Assembly: GCF_000150275.1 (NCBI RefSeq)
Contig: NW_002060947.1
Coordinates: 7,682,482-7,746,481 of the forward strand
Direction: 5' to 3'
DNA from: Trichoplax adhaerens
Taxonomy: Eukaryota > Placozoa > Uniplacotomia > Trichoplacea > Trichoplacidae
Length of the DNA: 64,000 nt
A program made the translations under genes and the position numbers. Under the pieces are notes generated by a model. That model saw only the letters and a program-made list of their open reading frames with translations, ran no database searches and had not been told where the DNA came from. Positions within the stretch are counted from its first letter, which is position 1; each line of letters begins with the position of its first letter. Shown here one piece after another: positions 51,021 to 64,000 of this stretch.

Positions 51021-54000
51021 TCATACTAGTGACGCATGAGTTCCATGCAATTTTCTAAAATCTGGTAGTCTTGGTCCATAATTGTTAACACTCAGATGAT
51101 CTCTGCCTGGCGAACGCCCACTTTCGCTAATATTGCTCTCATCGTAACTGTCTTGTTGGCTTGGTACTGAACTAGTGTTAGAAAATACTAAACGTTCCGA
51201 AAATTCATTGCTAGGATAGTTATCGTGTTCCCGCTGCCTTCCAAGCAAGTCACCAATAGATCCTGACAAATGACTGCGTGAATGATTACCTACGAGTACA
51301 ATATTAACAAATTTACTTAATATACTTTTAACAATAAGCGTTCACAATCGGTTCTTTGAATTTCCTTTTAAAGAAGTGCTATCAGCATCCTGTTAAACAC
51401 TCAATCTCATACCGTTATCAAGCTCAAATCCTTTTCGGTTCAAGTATGCTACAGAAGGAGATCGATATGGAGCTTCAGGGAGTAGTGAAGTTTCTTCGCT
51501 TATCTGACCAAAGATATTAGGTAAAGATTTATTTCTTGACCTGCCTTCAGTCTCTTGTCTTTTAATTGTATGACTTAAAGAAGAAAATCGCTTTGGTGCA
51601 ACAGGAGCAGATCGAACATCTGCTAGAGCAAGGTCACTACCACCACGACCATGATTGCTGATACCGTAATGTTCATTAATTCCATTAATTCCATTGTTAC
51701 AGTAAGAGGTGTCTACTTGTTGCTCCCGAAAGATACCGCCTTCAATATTAGAATCTAAACAGTTCACGCATTTCGTTGTAATTAGTAAAGTCCTACAAAT
51801 TTGATCCTTCAATCCTATTTACTCATACTATGGTAAGGTAAAGCAAAAGTGAAAATTTACCCTCATGGCGATAAGTCATTGCACCATTAATGTTCAATTT
51901 TTCAAATTCACGAAGACTTTCTTCAAGTGATATAAGCTTAAATTATCAGGAAAGGTTTTAAAGTCTTATTTAGACAAATTTTTTATTACACTAAATCTTT
52001 ATACTGAAACTTAAATAACTAAGCTTGTCGATAGAGAAATAGAGTAAACGCTTAGTAGACCTCCCCACGTCAAAGGTATCCAAATTATTTACCTTATCTA
52101 CACTCTTTCTATGGAATGCGTCACAAGCCTGATTCCAAATATTATTATTTCCACTGGTAGTTCTCAATTTCTAACAAAAAATGATCAAGGATATACATAA
52201 ATTTTGCTTTAAGCATGTAACTGTCACTGCAAGGGTAAATACCAAACGATTAGTAGAGTATGTTTACCATTATTGATTCAATCAGTTGTCTCTGTAGAAA
52301 AATATCTTTTTTCAAAAGGACGATATCATTCTATCAAAGTTAATAATATAATCAGTCATTTTGTAATACCAGCACAATTTCTGCAGACTACATATTGTAC
52401 GTAAGCTATTCCCCATTCTTATACTTACTTTTCGATTTGTTACCTCCAATTGACGAAGTGAAAGGCTGCTCTCAAGATCATTGTTTTTGAGAGGTTCTAG
52501 ACATTCAAAACTGTATGGAGATCCTTCCGGTAAAACACCAGTGATTTCCTATTTGACGTAAAAAAATATTATGAGAGGTTTCTTCGCAGATATTAAAAAT
52601 AATAATTAGAGCTTATTATACATTAACGTATTACCTTCTCTTTCAAACATAATTGTCGCAACTGGTCAATTTTATTTTGTAACTTTGCAACTAGCGCTTC
52701 TTTCCTACTCGCAGAAGTTTTTGTAACACCATCCAACGCTAAACTAATAGCAGGATTAGGACAGGTGTCTAGAATTGAAGGATATTATTACACCTTAATT
52801 TTGTAAAGTAGCACATTATTTGAGCCATTCAATAATTACAATAATTAATGTGTGCTACTAACTGGATTTAGTAAAGCTACTTCTTGTATTATCGTCCTGG
52901 TCTATGTCAAGCGAAGTTAACGATCCTTGTGATAAATTGCAATGAGTATGCGTTATCTCTTCGATCATATCTTTCGGATTCTTAGTTAGAGGAACCTACA
53001 ATCATTATCATCGAAGCCTTAGTAAGGATCAAACAATAGAATGAAAAGATGGTACAAACTATAGTTGTTAACATACTTTCGTTTTACTCCTAGATAGATA
53101 GAACTGATGTTGATTTATAGCTTCTAGCCAAAGTCTTCGCGTATTAGATGCAGAATAGCCATACCAGACTTGAGTAATGATATAACAGCTATTGAAAAGC
53201 AATCTACTATTAAGTATTAACTAGGCTACGGTAGATGTTTGAGTTTGTAATAGTAAATTCTATTAAATAAATCTAATTTCGAAACAAGTGTAATAACATT
53301 CTACTTGAAATCAAGCAAATCTCTATTTTTTACTTGAATTCTCTCCTTTCGAGCATGTTTTTATCCGAATTTTGCCTATGATTACAAAATAAAATGATCA
53401 ATCACACTAAATGATGAAGTAGTTGGATACTGAAGTGTTTCTAGTATTAGCGTATATTTACGCAAAGGCTATAAATGTGTTGTTTTAACAATATGTCAGG
53501 GTAAAAATCATAAATATAGAAGGTACAGCTGCAAATACCTTGCGACTTTGACTTCAATAGTAAACTTTCGGTCTTTAAAGTATAGATTCTCTAGCTGCTT
53601 CCACGCGTAAAACTGTTAAATTAGTAAAATAACGTTAAAGTTGCAACATTATAAAATAACATAAACTGTTCAAACATCTATGTCATCGCTACACACAGTC
53701 TTCATTATAGCTATCAAGGTCAGTAAATGAACATTTTCTAACAACTATGCAGTTATATCTCAAGTAAGATTTATGAAAGTAATCAATAATTTATCACCTC
53801 CTGACATATTTCTTTGTCTTCATAACAGAACTGTCCGATTCCTTGAAGACTAACCCCCACATAAATTTGTCGCCCAGCTTCATTCTAGTCATATTATAGT
53901 GTAGAAAATTGAATAAAACAACACAAAATGTACCAACAATAAATCGTATTCTACATTTACTTTATATGGTATCTAAATTTAAAATTTCTGCATTAGTAAC

Positions 54001-57000
54001 CAATGAATAAAGTCTGTATACGAAACCGATAAGCTTAACGGAAAAGGATTCAAGCTTTTCCATGTGCAATGTAAATATAGGGTAAACTTAAGTTTATGAT
54101 TATTTCAGGACTAGTAAAATGGTCTTATAGTTTACAAATCGTAGAAGCTATTTACCTGCATTTTAAAGAAATGCAATCCGTACGTTGGGATATCCTGCAC
54201 AATCGACATAAATCTATCCGTAAAGGTATACAAAGGACGTGGATAATTTAAGGCCATTGCATTAATTTTTGGCTAATATTATCTGAATTAATTAAAGTCA
54301 TAAGTAATTTCAATGTATATAAGTCATTGCAAGCTCAACATCAATAGCGTATGAATAGATTAATAATTATAATTTCAAAGTAAGTATTTCTATATTGCAA
54401 TTGCATAAATGCTTTTTCCTTTAAAAACATAAAAAAGAAAAAACTACCGACTTCTGCTCTCAAATTAAGTGGAATAAGTGCATGACAAGCAAATAACAAT
54501 TGTATTACCGATGTGGTATTTAAAATGAGATGATTTCGATAGTAAAACGAGCTAAATCAGCCCATTGATAATATTGTAGTGAAAGAAGATATTGTACAAA
54601 AAAAATGGACGAAGAGCAAATTCGGCACATGTGAGACAGTTGAATCACCTCATGATAGCATCCCCTCGGCTCCAACCGTATATTTGACAGTAGTTAGAAC
54701 AAATTTTTCCTCTTCTGTTCGTTTCCATGAAAGAAAAGAGATAAATCAACAAGAGTATTACAATCCTTTCAAAATATTACTCAGGCAACTGTAAGTTATT
54801 TCTGTTCAACAGTTGATTGAACAATTCCAGTTCGTTACATTGAAGTGCTGCATTTATTTAGTATACAAGTCACTAATAAAATGTACTGAAAACGATAAGT
54901 GCATTGAATTTAAACTTACAATGATGATAAGGCTGGATCAGTTTTATATATAATTGCTGGTAGAAATTGTGTGCGTTTTAATTGCTCAATTGCAATCTCC
55001 TCGCTTTTAAAACAAAAAAATTACAATTACGAGAATAGCATTTTAAATTAAATCAAACATTTAACGTTTGCGTAACCAACTAGTTATCTATATCGACAGA
55101 GATATATCTGTTTCATGTACGGTGCTCAAGGTACAGTAATGAGAATGACTTACTAAAAAGATATTACCTTAAATAGGGCATTCTAATTGGTGTGTTATTA
55201 AATACATAATGAGGATTTTAATTTAAAAACATTTAAAATTTGATGTACTGTACTGTAGAATTAGATTCACAAAAGAGAGATAACAACGTAGTTATTGATA
55301 AAAGATCCAGACATAAAAGTTGGAAAATGCCATTAATACTAGCTCGCTGTTTCCATTCAACACATTTGATGTAGTTAAATTAAGTACTGTACTACAGTAC
55401 AATTAGCATTGTTATACGGGTATTGACCATATCAGGTTGAAAAATCACTTTGAAAGTAAAAATTTTTATTAATATAATTTGTTTTCTTTTTTATTAGCTT
55501 ACCTCGTAAAATTTCCTCTCGAAGCCTAAATAAGATAAAATTGATGTTCATGAGCACAAATAGAGCAACATGGAACCGAACCAATTCGTAGTCGATAAAA
55601 ACAAGGAGTAAATAACTTAATTAAAGTAAAGTAAAATAATGAAATCAGCAAAAATTGATATGCAGCAGTTAAAATGTTCTGCTAACGTGCATACTATGTT
55701 TAGGGTACGCCACTGCAGTTCCAGGATAGTTCAAAATTAAAAATATGACTGTAGCATTACTAATATAATTAATACGATTTCTTACAAATGCATCACGCAG
55801 TATAGAATCAAAGACATAAATAAGTGTTGTACGACTACTGTCGTGGACTACCGAATCAAAAGAGTATTTGGTGATCTATGCTATAGTAAAGAGACATCTT
55901 TCGGCTCATGTAGTACCAAAACGGTTTTAAAATTCAAAATTTATCCAGACCTGTAAGACTAGAGCCGCCAAGCGACACAGTGTATCGTAGGTGCACTCAA
56001 GTCGACCTTGGGAGATAAGTTGACGAACTTGCATGTAGAACATGATTACTGTTGTGCCATCGTGTAACAACGAGACATCATCGATGTAATGGCGAACGCT
56101 AAGAGTCATCCTTAAGACAGATTGAGGGGGCATTTGCTCCATGACGGGATTATCCATTTGAAGCCAAACTTCTTCTCCGCTAGTTATGGGTGATAAAGTT
56201 TCAAGTTTATATCAAACGAATTGCTTTACTATACGCCTCTAAAAGCCAAAGGGTTTCCGAATGATTAAAATACGACCATTATGGCATACTTGTATGTGCT
56301 ATACTACATATCGAGCTGAGGTTTTGAGGGAAGAAATAAGTTACTAGTAAAGGTCGTTATTGGTTACAATACAGCGATTGGGACTATTGCTTTTATTCCA
56401 TCATGACATAAAAAGCATTCTTCAATTTTTAATATTGATTCGTAGATGGAAATGTCTCCTTCAAAACTAAGTGAGATTAAAAATTTAAAACTGTGACCAT
56501 GTTAATCTCTCCATACTCCTCTACTACTGAGTACCTTTGATGTATAAGGTACTGTACGAAAAAGATAAATTAATTACTGCAGTGAAAAGATAGGAAGAAT
56601 GGACACTGGATCTACATTTAGCAATCGGATATAGGATATAGTATTTCCGTAGCTCTCTCTACCCTGCTAACGGTAGAAATGTTGTTGATCATACAGTTAA
56701 AAACAAACGAATCATTCCTTTGGCAAAGCGTAAGAGCGATTGTTGCCAAGTCATCAATGACAAGACCCAACTTGATACAGTGAAAAAAAACTGGCTGTAC
56801 AGTAACTTAAGGAGTCGATTTTCAAGAGTAGTACAGTAAATTTAGGATAATTATTATGTCTCCGCGTATTTGCAGGTTCCGAGATTATAAAAGCATTTAC
56901 ACTTCACTATTGTATAAAAGAATGGAAAACAACGATATTGGAATTTCTAATCTAATCTGCAAGCGAATCAAGCTTATATTAGTTGTATTGTCATTATAGG

Positions 57001-57579
57001 ATATTTGAACTATACAGTACAAGAACCTTCGTCCATGACATGAACCAGACGGTACTAGTCAATTCTTTCTTGCATATTGTTGTTCAGTATTTAATATGAT
57101 CAAACCATAAGGTACGTTGGACTGTTACGATGGTCAATGAAATGGCGTACAGTAGCAGACAGAATTATTTGGCGTTACTGTAATTCATAATCATCTACAT
57201 CAGTACTATCGAATCATTTATTTATGCTAACCAATTAATCTCGTTTGCGTTAGACCATTGGTAGTTATAGAAAATAATTATCAATTTAATAATATCGATT
57301 TCTATTTGTAATTTTTGCAGGCGATTGAGTAGCTGGCAATATAGTAAGAAAACTACAAAGCATTTTAATTTTAGGATAAAATGATTTTAATTTTTACATT
57401 GGAAATTAGATTGTAATGTCCCTTTATTCCGTGTTTTAATAATTCGGGTCGCTATTTTTTAGTCCAATATCCAGTCCAACTTACATTTCATTTCTGAAGA
57501 TTAGCCCAAAGTATTCTCGTTCAGCTAAATGGATCTCAGCGCAAATTCTATCAAGTAGTTCTCTGGCTAATAGTTTTTC
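51021..57579 (-). CDS. FRMD4-like FERM-domain scaffold with CUPID-type coiled coil (first exon missing)
   Basis: FRMD4A/B proteins link the Par complex and cytohesin Arf-GEFs at epithelial junctions. Sixteen exons join in phase: 57579-57485, 56179-55951, 55525-55503, 55003-54920, 54551-54509, 54272-54156, 53884-53798, 53612-53539, 53188-53077, 52995-52863, 52768-52635, 52548-52429, 52170-52093, 51936-51861, 51814-51401, 51289-51021. They give 695 residues. FERM lobes are seen in order: LLARELLDRICAEIHL and EREYFGL (F1), RHYIDDVSLLHDGTTVIMF and IVQDIPTYGLHFFKMQ (F2), then WKQLENLYFKDRKFTIEV and EAINQHQFYLSRSKTKV (F3). The following LVAKLQNKIDQLRQLCLKEK and EITGVLPEGSPY match the DUF3338/CUPID coiled coil of FRMD4, INAVA and CCDC120. 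The tail of about 230 residues is Ser/Asn-rich and probably disordered. The first exon (start Met and early F1) is not found; it must join in phase 0 at 57,580. The donor at 51,401 (GTGTTT) is weak, so an alternative stop at about 51,393 is possible. Confidence 0.88.
55120..57170. repeat. Scattered GTAC / ACAGTAC palindromic words
   Basis: Short words of the type GTACAGTA, TGTACTGTACTGTAG, AGTACTGTACTACAGTAC and GGCTGTACAGTAAC recur at about 55,130, 55,245, 55,385, 56,550, 56,795, 56,830, 57,015 and 57,150, inside introns of the FRMD4-like gene. They are not in fixed spacing. Confidence 0.55.
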
Positions 57580-60500
57580 CTATGAACAAAAAATAATTGA
57601 ACCCCATTCAAAATTATTATTCATATCCATAAATAGTAAGTATTATGCAGCAATCAATCTTCCAGAATGGAATCTGGTCTTGAATAAGAGACATTCTTTC
57701 AATATCATTTGTAAGAGAAAATTCCAGCCTAAAATTAGAGTATCCAGACAACGTCTAGCTAGCTTTCAATGACGATATGATTTGATTATTTCAATGGACC
57801 ATAAAAATGTTTTTCTAACGTCGGGGATAAAATCAACATAGTGAAAAGATCTTTCATACTATCGGCCAGGCGTCTGCATTGCCAACAATTTGAGAAGAAG
57901 TAATTTTGAGACGTTAAAAGTTGCAAGTAACTCTTTCAAAGTCGACGTAAAGGGTAAATTATGACACTGAAAAGTAATTCGTCAATTTTGACACTGAAAA
58001 TAGTTAATAAAATTAAATGGAAAAGAAAATTCATTGCCAACCGCAAAATATGGAGGGGTAGTCCATTCTAGCTGGAGTAGCAACGCCAAAGCTAAAGTAG
58101 AATCATACTATCGATAGTATGGTGTACTGTTGTTTGAGTATGTTTCTATCTTGGTCTCCAAGTTTGCTCTTTTCCCTTTCCGCCTTGAGGAAACTGTCGC
58201 CGACAGTGACTGCATTAGTTTCAACTCATTTTCTAGCGTCAACCGTCTCGGACGTCAAACACTGGGTGCGTACGTCCTCAAATGCCGATCGAACACAAAT
58301 CATTTTTCACTCACACAATGAGTGTTTGACACAGTTCAAGTCAGTCACTGCAGTTGCAAAATTGAAGTTGTGAATTAATTAATTCCCCCCCCCAAATTCT
58401 TTGACTCAAAGGGCAGAGACAAACTTTGTCAATAAAAGTGGGAACGATTTCATTCAGTAATATCTCGTTTGATAAGACATACTGTATCTCGGTCTAGGTG
58501 AGTACCATCGAAATAAAGAATGGATCTTATGGATTGATCAATGATTACGGATTAGCAACACTACTGCAATACAGCACTCAATTTGGCGTAGCTGCAGTCG
58601 ACAACTAGCTTTGGCTTTGAAAATGTTCCACAAGTAAGAAAGTACCCAGGATACGAGTACAGTATGTAAAGTAATGAATTCGGAAAGAGCACAAGGAAAT
58701 ACTCTAGGTCATTATAATGCGGTGATAAACTTGAACATTGCATAATTATACTTCATGTAGCATGTACCTACTGAGTAAGCGAAAGTGTTTTAAGCATTTC
58801 CAGTCATAGTCGATCAATCCAGTCACTAGATGGCATTTCAGATTCAACCTCTTCAACAGAAGGCTACATCGTATTGTCACAACATAAAGCAATGATCGCC
58901 GATGACACTAGCACTTTACAGCATATTCATTGGAGTATAGTAACATCGAGAGTGGACGGTGTCGAACCTATACTCCTGTTCAAGTCTAGTGATGTGTCAA
59001 TGATAAGATTGGATACGATAGTACTGTCTACAAGCCGGTTAACTTGAGGAACAAGCTTGCTAAAGTAGAAATGGATTCATTGATGTCGAATTCAAGAAAT
59101 TGGCATTCTGTATTTCTAATTCACTGCAGAATAATTTACTCTCTGGGTGACGACGACGTCACTCAAGTACTGTATTCCTGTACGTCCACTATTTACAGAG
59201 TATGTCTCCTCAATCATTATTATAATTATCGCAAACCTGTATATGGGTATGCAACCTCCTTCCATCGAGTAACACAACAGTGCAAGTTTTGCCGTCTTCG
59301 TTCATGATGAAATGCTGCTGCAATCAAAAATGCGTAACTTCACCACAGACAGAATGGGTGGTAGTTTATCATTAGCCGTTAATGCACCCTGGTGTCATTT
59401 TTCGCTGCCAGTAAAAAAAATATTATCATTTCAATGCTTTGAAAGAAAGAATAAGGAAGCGGCGATCGTTGGAAGTGCGCACTGTCGAAATGAAAAAGGG
59501 TCCACGGTTCGGATCGGTAAGTGACTGTCAGGAATCTACTGTAAAAGATAGTTTTACACTGACAGAGCATGCACAGTACGTGTACAGTACATTGTACAGT
59601 ACAGTACAGTACTGTGTGTACAATCCTACACACGTGACCAGTCATGTTACCGAGCCGTCCGAGCGTACAGTACAGCATTTTCGTTACGCCTGCGTATACG
59701 GGATGCAAGTTATGGGAGTGACGCTTACTGGGCTCTTCAATGACGTCACGGTACGGTACTGTACTGTGGACCCGTAATTTCTATAGTAATTACTGTAATA
59801 TGGAAACTCAATCTTCTGATCGGTCCGAAAAGCAGGAAGAGAACTGCCTGCTATAGCGAAAGAAAGATGCCTTTGGATTGATATCTTGGAACGAATTGAA
59901 ATTGAAATAAAATAATGTTACCATAGACAGTATTACAATATATTACTGAATTAGTGGTACTGTATAGACGAGTCTATTTTAACATTCGAATCCATTCAAA
60001 GTATATCATAAGGCTTCCCATGTTAGAGTAATTGAATTATATATGTAAAATTCAAAATTGAATGGACATCTTCAATCGATACTGACAGATTCAGGCCAAA
60101 TATGTAAAGCAATAAAATCCACATATTTTCCTATCATCAAGATTTATGCATTCGAATTGTCCTCAATCTCAAATTAATTGCCACCTAACCTTAACCTACC
60201 TTTACCCCTTCACAATCGAAACTCTGAGTTTTATATTGTGCGACTTAATGATCACAAAAGTTACAAGGTAAATTATCTCATGCAACCATACTGTAGTAGC
60301 GACATTCATTGAACCATCTATACCGCACTCCACGATCATGGATTACTGGATGAATGACAGTAAATTATATTACATAATTGTTGATTGAAACAGGTGCTCG
60401 TGATACTTGGCACATTTATTGGCGAAGTAAAATCTTACGACAAAAATTAGATTTATTTTTCATCAGTTGCTCACATCAGAACATGTTCGACCATCCGATA

Positions 60501-61259
60501 GGTAATACAGAAGAAATGAGCTTAAATAGTAACCATAGATATACGTATTATTAACAGCGCCAATTCCTATGTTTACCATAGTCGTTACACAATGATCAAA
60601 ATTCGAAAGCGAAATGAAATAACTTACAATTAGTTATTCCACCTATCCATGATTTGATAACTGAAATCTCAAGATATTAGTGTTTCACATAACTCCCAGG
60701 TTTCTTTTCTCAACGCTGGTAATATCATATATTATGTATTAATTAAGTATAAATTTATCATACGCGTATTAACGGGTTAATTAAAACAGCATACATAACG
60801 TTTCTAATGATGACGTTTATAACAACGATTAATATCGCAAGAGTGAATTGGGTGACAATGACGCCAATTCGTTCTAACAATGATTTACATCAGAATAAGC
60901 GTAGTCACAAATTCGTATCTTACATGCTGATAGGACAATTTACCATACGCACAAATTTAGGAGCAACACCGCCATTGAACAAACAATATGTTATATGGAA
61001 TGATAACGATTATATATAAAAGATTTTTATACCAAAATATCGTAATAAACATAATGAACGTCGTATCATTAAAAGCAGCTCCATAGAATAATAATTTACC
61101 TTTTACGAGTATGACACCAATTAAAAAGTATAACAATCAAAACACAGAAAATTTTTAGATATTTTGCAAGCATATGCAACTTGCCCAATAGCTGATACGT
61201 GTATATGGATATGGCGAATTGACGATAAAAGTGAACAAGACTGAAATGTCGAAACTTAA
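57580..61259. other. Region upstream of the FRMD4-like gene; first exon/promoter expected, none resolved
   Basis: It should hold the missing first exon and promoter of the FRMD4-like gene and the 3' UTR of the DOCK gene. The part from about 58,100 to 59,800 is less AT-rich than most of the window and includes a run of nine C at 58,385-58,393. Several overlapping open frames on both strands at 58,119-58,373 and 59,044-59,777 reflect that composition rather than a recognisable protein. Confidence 0.4.
59571..59630. repeat. Dense (ACAGT)n / GTACAGTAC cluster
   Basis: Within 60 bp, GTAC or ACAGTAC occurs about eight times (GTACGTGTACAGTACATTG, then TACAGTACAGTACAGTACTG), so the stretch is largely self-complementary and can form hairpins. 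It belongs to the same word family as the clusters at 47.5 kb and 55-57 kb. Confidence 0.8.
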
Positions 61260-64000
61260 CTAAAGAGTAGTAGAAATTTTTCCTTTTGCAACTTGATTGA
61301 AACTCGATTTACGGCGTGTTGCTGACCTTTTTAACCACTGTTCATGATGTTGTAGAATGGTACTGCTACCGGGTACACCCGCCAAAAACTCTCCCTATAA
61401 ATATAAACGTTATAGGCTTATTATACGTGCATACAGAAATTTTAAATTCTAATCATTACTCAAATTGATTCTTAAAAATAAACATAAACTTGGAAATAAT
61501 GAGATAATCAACGTCAGTTACATCAACCTATTCGGTAAAGTAAAGCACCTTTTTCTCTAGGTCTTGCCGTAAACGTTGAAAAGCTTCCCACATTTTATCA
61601 TGCAAAGGCTTCATTTGATTAGTTATTAAACGTTCTTGAACTATAAGGCCATTTTCTAAAACTACCAACTTTAATTACATTGAAATAAAGGATAAATTTA
61701 AAACTTGGACAAATGATCAAATGAATAACTAAATTTATCAGCATTGTATATGAATCAACAGTTCTATTGAATATTTTCGCAACTAAAAATTCCAGTTATA
61801 ATTACCAATTTTAAAAGTGTAACATAAAGCTCAACAACGAGTTCAATATCATTAATATGGCTAGCAAGGTACTCTTGGCAAATGAAAGCCTAAATTGAGG
61901 AAGAGATTTGAATTAGCAAGCACGCATCAAACAGTGAGCAAATTTCAATAAAATAGGAAACATCATCATTTAACAACCGTCAAATCATAGCATGATTATC
62001 TTACTTCCTGATATTTTCCCAAACCACCATTAACAGGCGCTATAATCGTACCCTGCAACGCTAGTGTTAGAGCTTCGATTTTTACGTTAACAGAATTCTC
62101 CAGCCCTAAAATTTGTTCTTCCAAAGCTTCCAACTTTTCTTGTAGTGAAACTACTGCATGCTCAAGAGGCTGCAATACTTTCTAATTAAAATGCACAATT
62201 CCAGGTTGTTACATTGCTTTATATGTGCATGATATGACACAGTACTATTAAACCACCTAACATAACAAGCATGCAATATTTCTCGATCTTGCCATAGAGT
62301 TTTAATGATATAACCGTAATACTTGTTAGAAATAAAGTCTGTATCAACACTAACCTTTTCAACATCAATAACTTCGAACCATAGTTGCAGGCCAGGAAGT
62401 GGTTTCTCTATTTTTAACCGATATTGAATTAATCCTAGAGACTGATAAAATGCACAGAATCATTATCTTTTACAGATATAAAAATGGAATTAATTTATCC
62501 TGTACTTATAGAAGCTTTCTATCGAACCCGTTATTGAAGCATTAGGTACTCTAAAATTACTAGAATCTCGTATATATATAGGATTTTAGCTTTTCATATA
62601 CATATGTTTCAACCGTCGACTGCAATTAGTAAATCTCATGATAACATTAGTAATAATAGTTAGTGCTATTGTTGGGTTTCTGACTTGAATTGAAAAGAAA
62701 ATTATGGCACAGATTTTAGTAATAAAGCGAACTCAGACAACCAGAAACATGTAGAGCTAAACAAACTGTATTTTTATGTTGTAAACGTGCTAGAACTTTT
62801 ACAAAGGTAATACCTATATTGTAAGCATAGTATAACTGACTACTTCAATCATTCTTACTTTGAAAACATTATTGGAATCTGTTTTGCCAATTTGTACCGC
62901 AACTGATTTTTCAAAAGTATCAATTCCGCTTCTTTTAAAGCATCTGTGCATAATAAGTGGAAATTTTAAGTAGCAAATCAAGAATTTGATGACGGAGATT
63001 ATTGATAGTCTAAAGGCGATAGTTCCATTAGGGTATCGTTTATCCTTATTGTAATTTATATCTTACCTTTTGACAGTTTCTTCAACTTTAGCTGATGATA
63101 TATAATCTTTAGATTCTATAACTGGCTTTGCTGGCATGATTTGAATATCTTGAACATTAATTATATTTGTTAATTAACATTAGTAGTTACCATTTAGGAC
63201 CGTTAATAGAGAAAGATATTTATTTATTTAAGCATGTACATTGAACTTCATCGCGATAGTATTTTGTAGGGTCGCTTCTAGCTTGGAGTAATTGGGCTTC
63301 TGGAAAGTAGATTTGCAGCGTACTGCAAAAATCAGTAATAGCTTGCGATGAACTGTAGATATAGGTTTTATTCTAAAAGAGGATGTAAATATTTTAATAA
63401 GTTAGTTAAGGATAGCAATCACAGCATGCAATAAAAATTGTAAGAAAAGAGCTATGTTTTGCAAAGATTCTAGAATCGAACATTATTCTAAGTATCATAA
63501 AGTATGCACACTATGAAAATTGACTATAGTTGCTAATTCTAAATATTAAACACTATACGATCATATAATTTCGATTTACTTTCAATGCAATATTTCATAT
63601 TAGTACGTACCTGGATCAGCTTTGGAAAGCGAAGCCCGTAAAATCCAACATGGTAAAAATAAGGAAGGACAACTCTGGAATCTAACATTTTATCCACGAT
63701 ATTCGCGTATTTTTTCTAGGACAAAATGAGTTAGGTATTACACAACTTTAAATCAAACCGCAACGGACTAATAACGAGTAAAATTAGCGCCATCAGGCAA
63801 CAGGTAACTACATATTTGCCACAATACTTGAGGTGAGAATATGTATGATATTAACATTATTGCAGCAATATTCGATATAATCAACATAAATTTTCTTTTA
63901 GCACAACTAGATGTAAAATTATAGCAAGAAAGATTTACCATTTAATAAACTCCTAAATTACACTTAGCTAGAAACATTAAATATACATGTGCGTGATCAT
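61260..64000 (-). CDS. DOCK family guanine-nucleotide exchange factor, C-terminal DHR-2 part (5' end outside window)
   Basis: DOCK proteins activate Rac or Cdc42 through the DHR-2 domain. Nine C-terminal exons join in phase: 63715-63611, 63372-63240, 63148-63067, 62943-62859, 62441-62355, 62181-62005, 61889-61806, 61668-61549, 61394-61260. They give 335 residues and end in TAG. Matches run in order to DHR-2 lobes B and C: LPYFYHVGFYGLRFP (family YFRVGFYGKKFP), EVQYIQIMPAKPVIE (QYIQCFTVKP), KPLPGLQLWFEVIDVE (KLPGILRWFEV), ALQGTIIAPVNGGLGKYQEA, and RLITNQMKPLHDKMWEAFQR. The Val in APVNGG sits where the nucleotide-sensor Val of DOCK proteins is expected. After the domain only about 44 residues remain, basic and Ser-rich, with no clear proline-rich SH3-binding tail. 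DOCK-A/B type (DOCK1-5) looks closest. Sequence left of 64,000 and above 63,716 probably holds further upstream exons. Confidence 0.92.

Noticed and set aside
54579-54794. Plus-strand frame inside the FRMD4-like gene
   Set aside because: Lies in an intron on the other strand, with no similarity.
59044-59777. Overlapping frames on both strands
   Set aside because: They arise from less AT-rich, GTAC-rich sequence with fewer stops; no family resemblance, and each is contradicted by another overlapping frame.
60807-61019. 70-codon plus-strand frame
   Set aside because: No similarity or splice context; it lies in the presumed 3' flank of the DOCK gene.

Overview
The window looks like nuclear DNA of a very early-branching animal, most likely a placozoan (Trichoplax/Hoilungia type). 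It is AT-rich. Genes are split into many exons of 25-400 bp by short AT-rich introns with GT...AG ends. The recognisable genes are metazoan: Wnt acyltransferase Porcupine, a voltage-gated calcium channel alpha2delta subunit, augmin subunit HAUS7, FAM185A, a FERM/FRMD4-type protein and a DOCK exchange factor. A secreted-peptide precursor of the PF-K-R repeat kind, as I recall from placozoans, supports this. The species call is inference. All genes were found by reading spliced frames by eye and checking that exon phases join.

Layout, left to right. 2.0-3.1 kb, minus: neuropeptide-type precursor with 19 tandem 12-residue units; its signal-peptide exon was not found. 3.1-12.1 kb: no gene recognised; a 137-bp assembly gap lies at 10,856-10,992. 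12.1-17.0 kb, minus: Porcupine (PORCN), ten exons in consistent phase; the last C-terminal exon was not found. 17.0-30.8 kb: long stretch without a recognised gene, with degenerate repeats, a GC-richer patch and one possible unrecognised two-exon fragment on the minus strand near 28 kb. 30.8-43.9 kb, plus: full-length alpha2delta gene, about 37 exons. 45.3-47.5 kb, minus: complete HAUS7 homologue, 11 exons, 354 aa. 47.9-50.2 kb, plus: complete FAM185A homologue, 9 exons, 318 aa, sharing a roughly 460-bp divergent promoter region with HAUS7. 51.0-57.6 kb, minus: FRMD4-like FERM plus CUPID-type coiled-coil protein, 16 exons found, first exon missing. 57.6-61.3 kb: no recognised gene, rich in GTAC/ACAGTAC elements. 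61.3 kb to the right end, minus: C-terminal DHR-2 part of a DOCK family GEF, 5' part outside the window.

The genes do not form an operon. Several fit cell signalling and polarity themes (Wnt lipidation, calcium-channel trafficking, FERM/cytohesin scaffold, Rac/Cdc42-type GEF), but adjacency is probably incidental. The most unusual element is the peptide precursor, which alternates two peptide families. Nothing prokaryotic or viral was seen.
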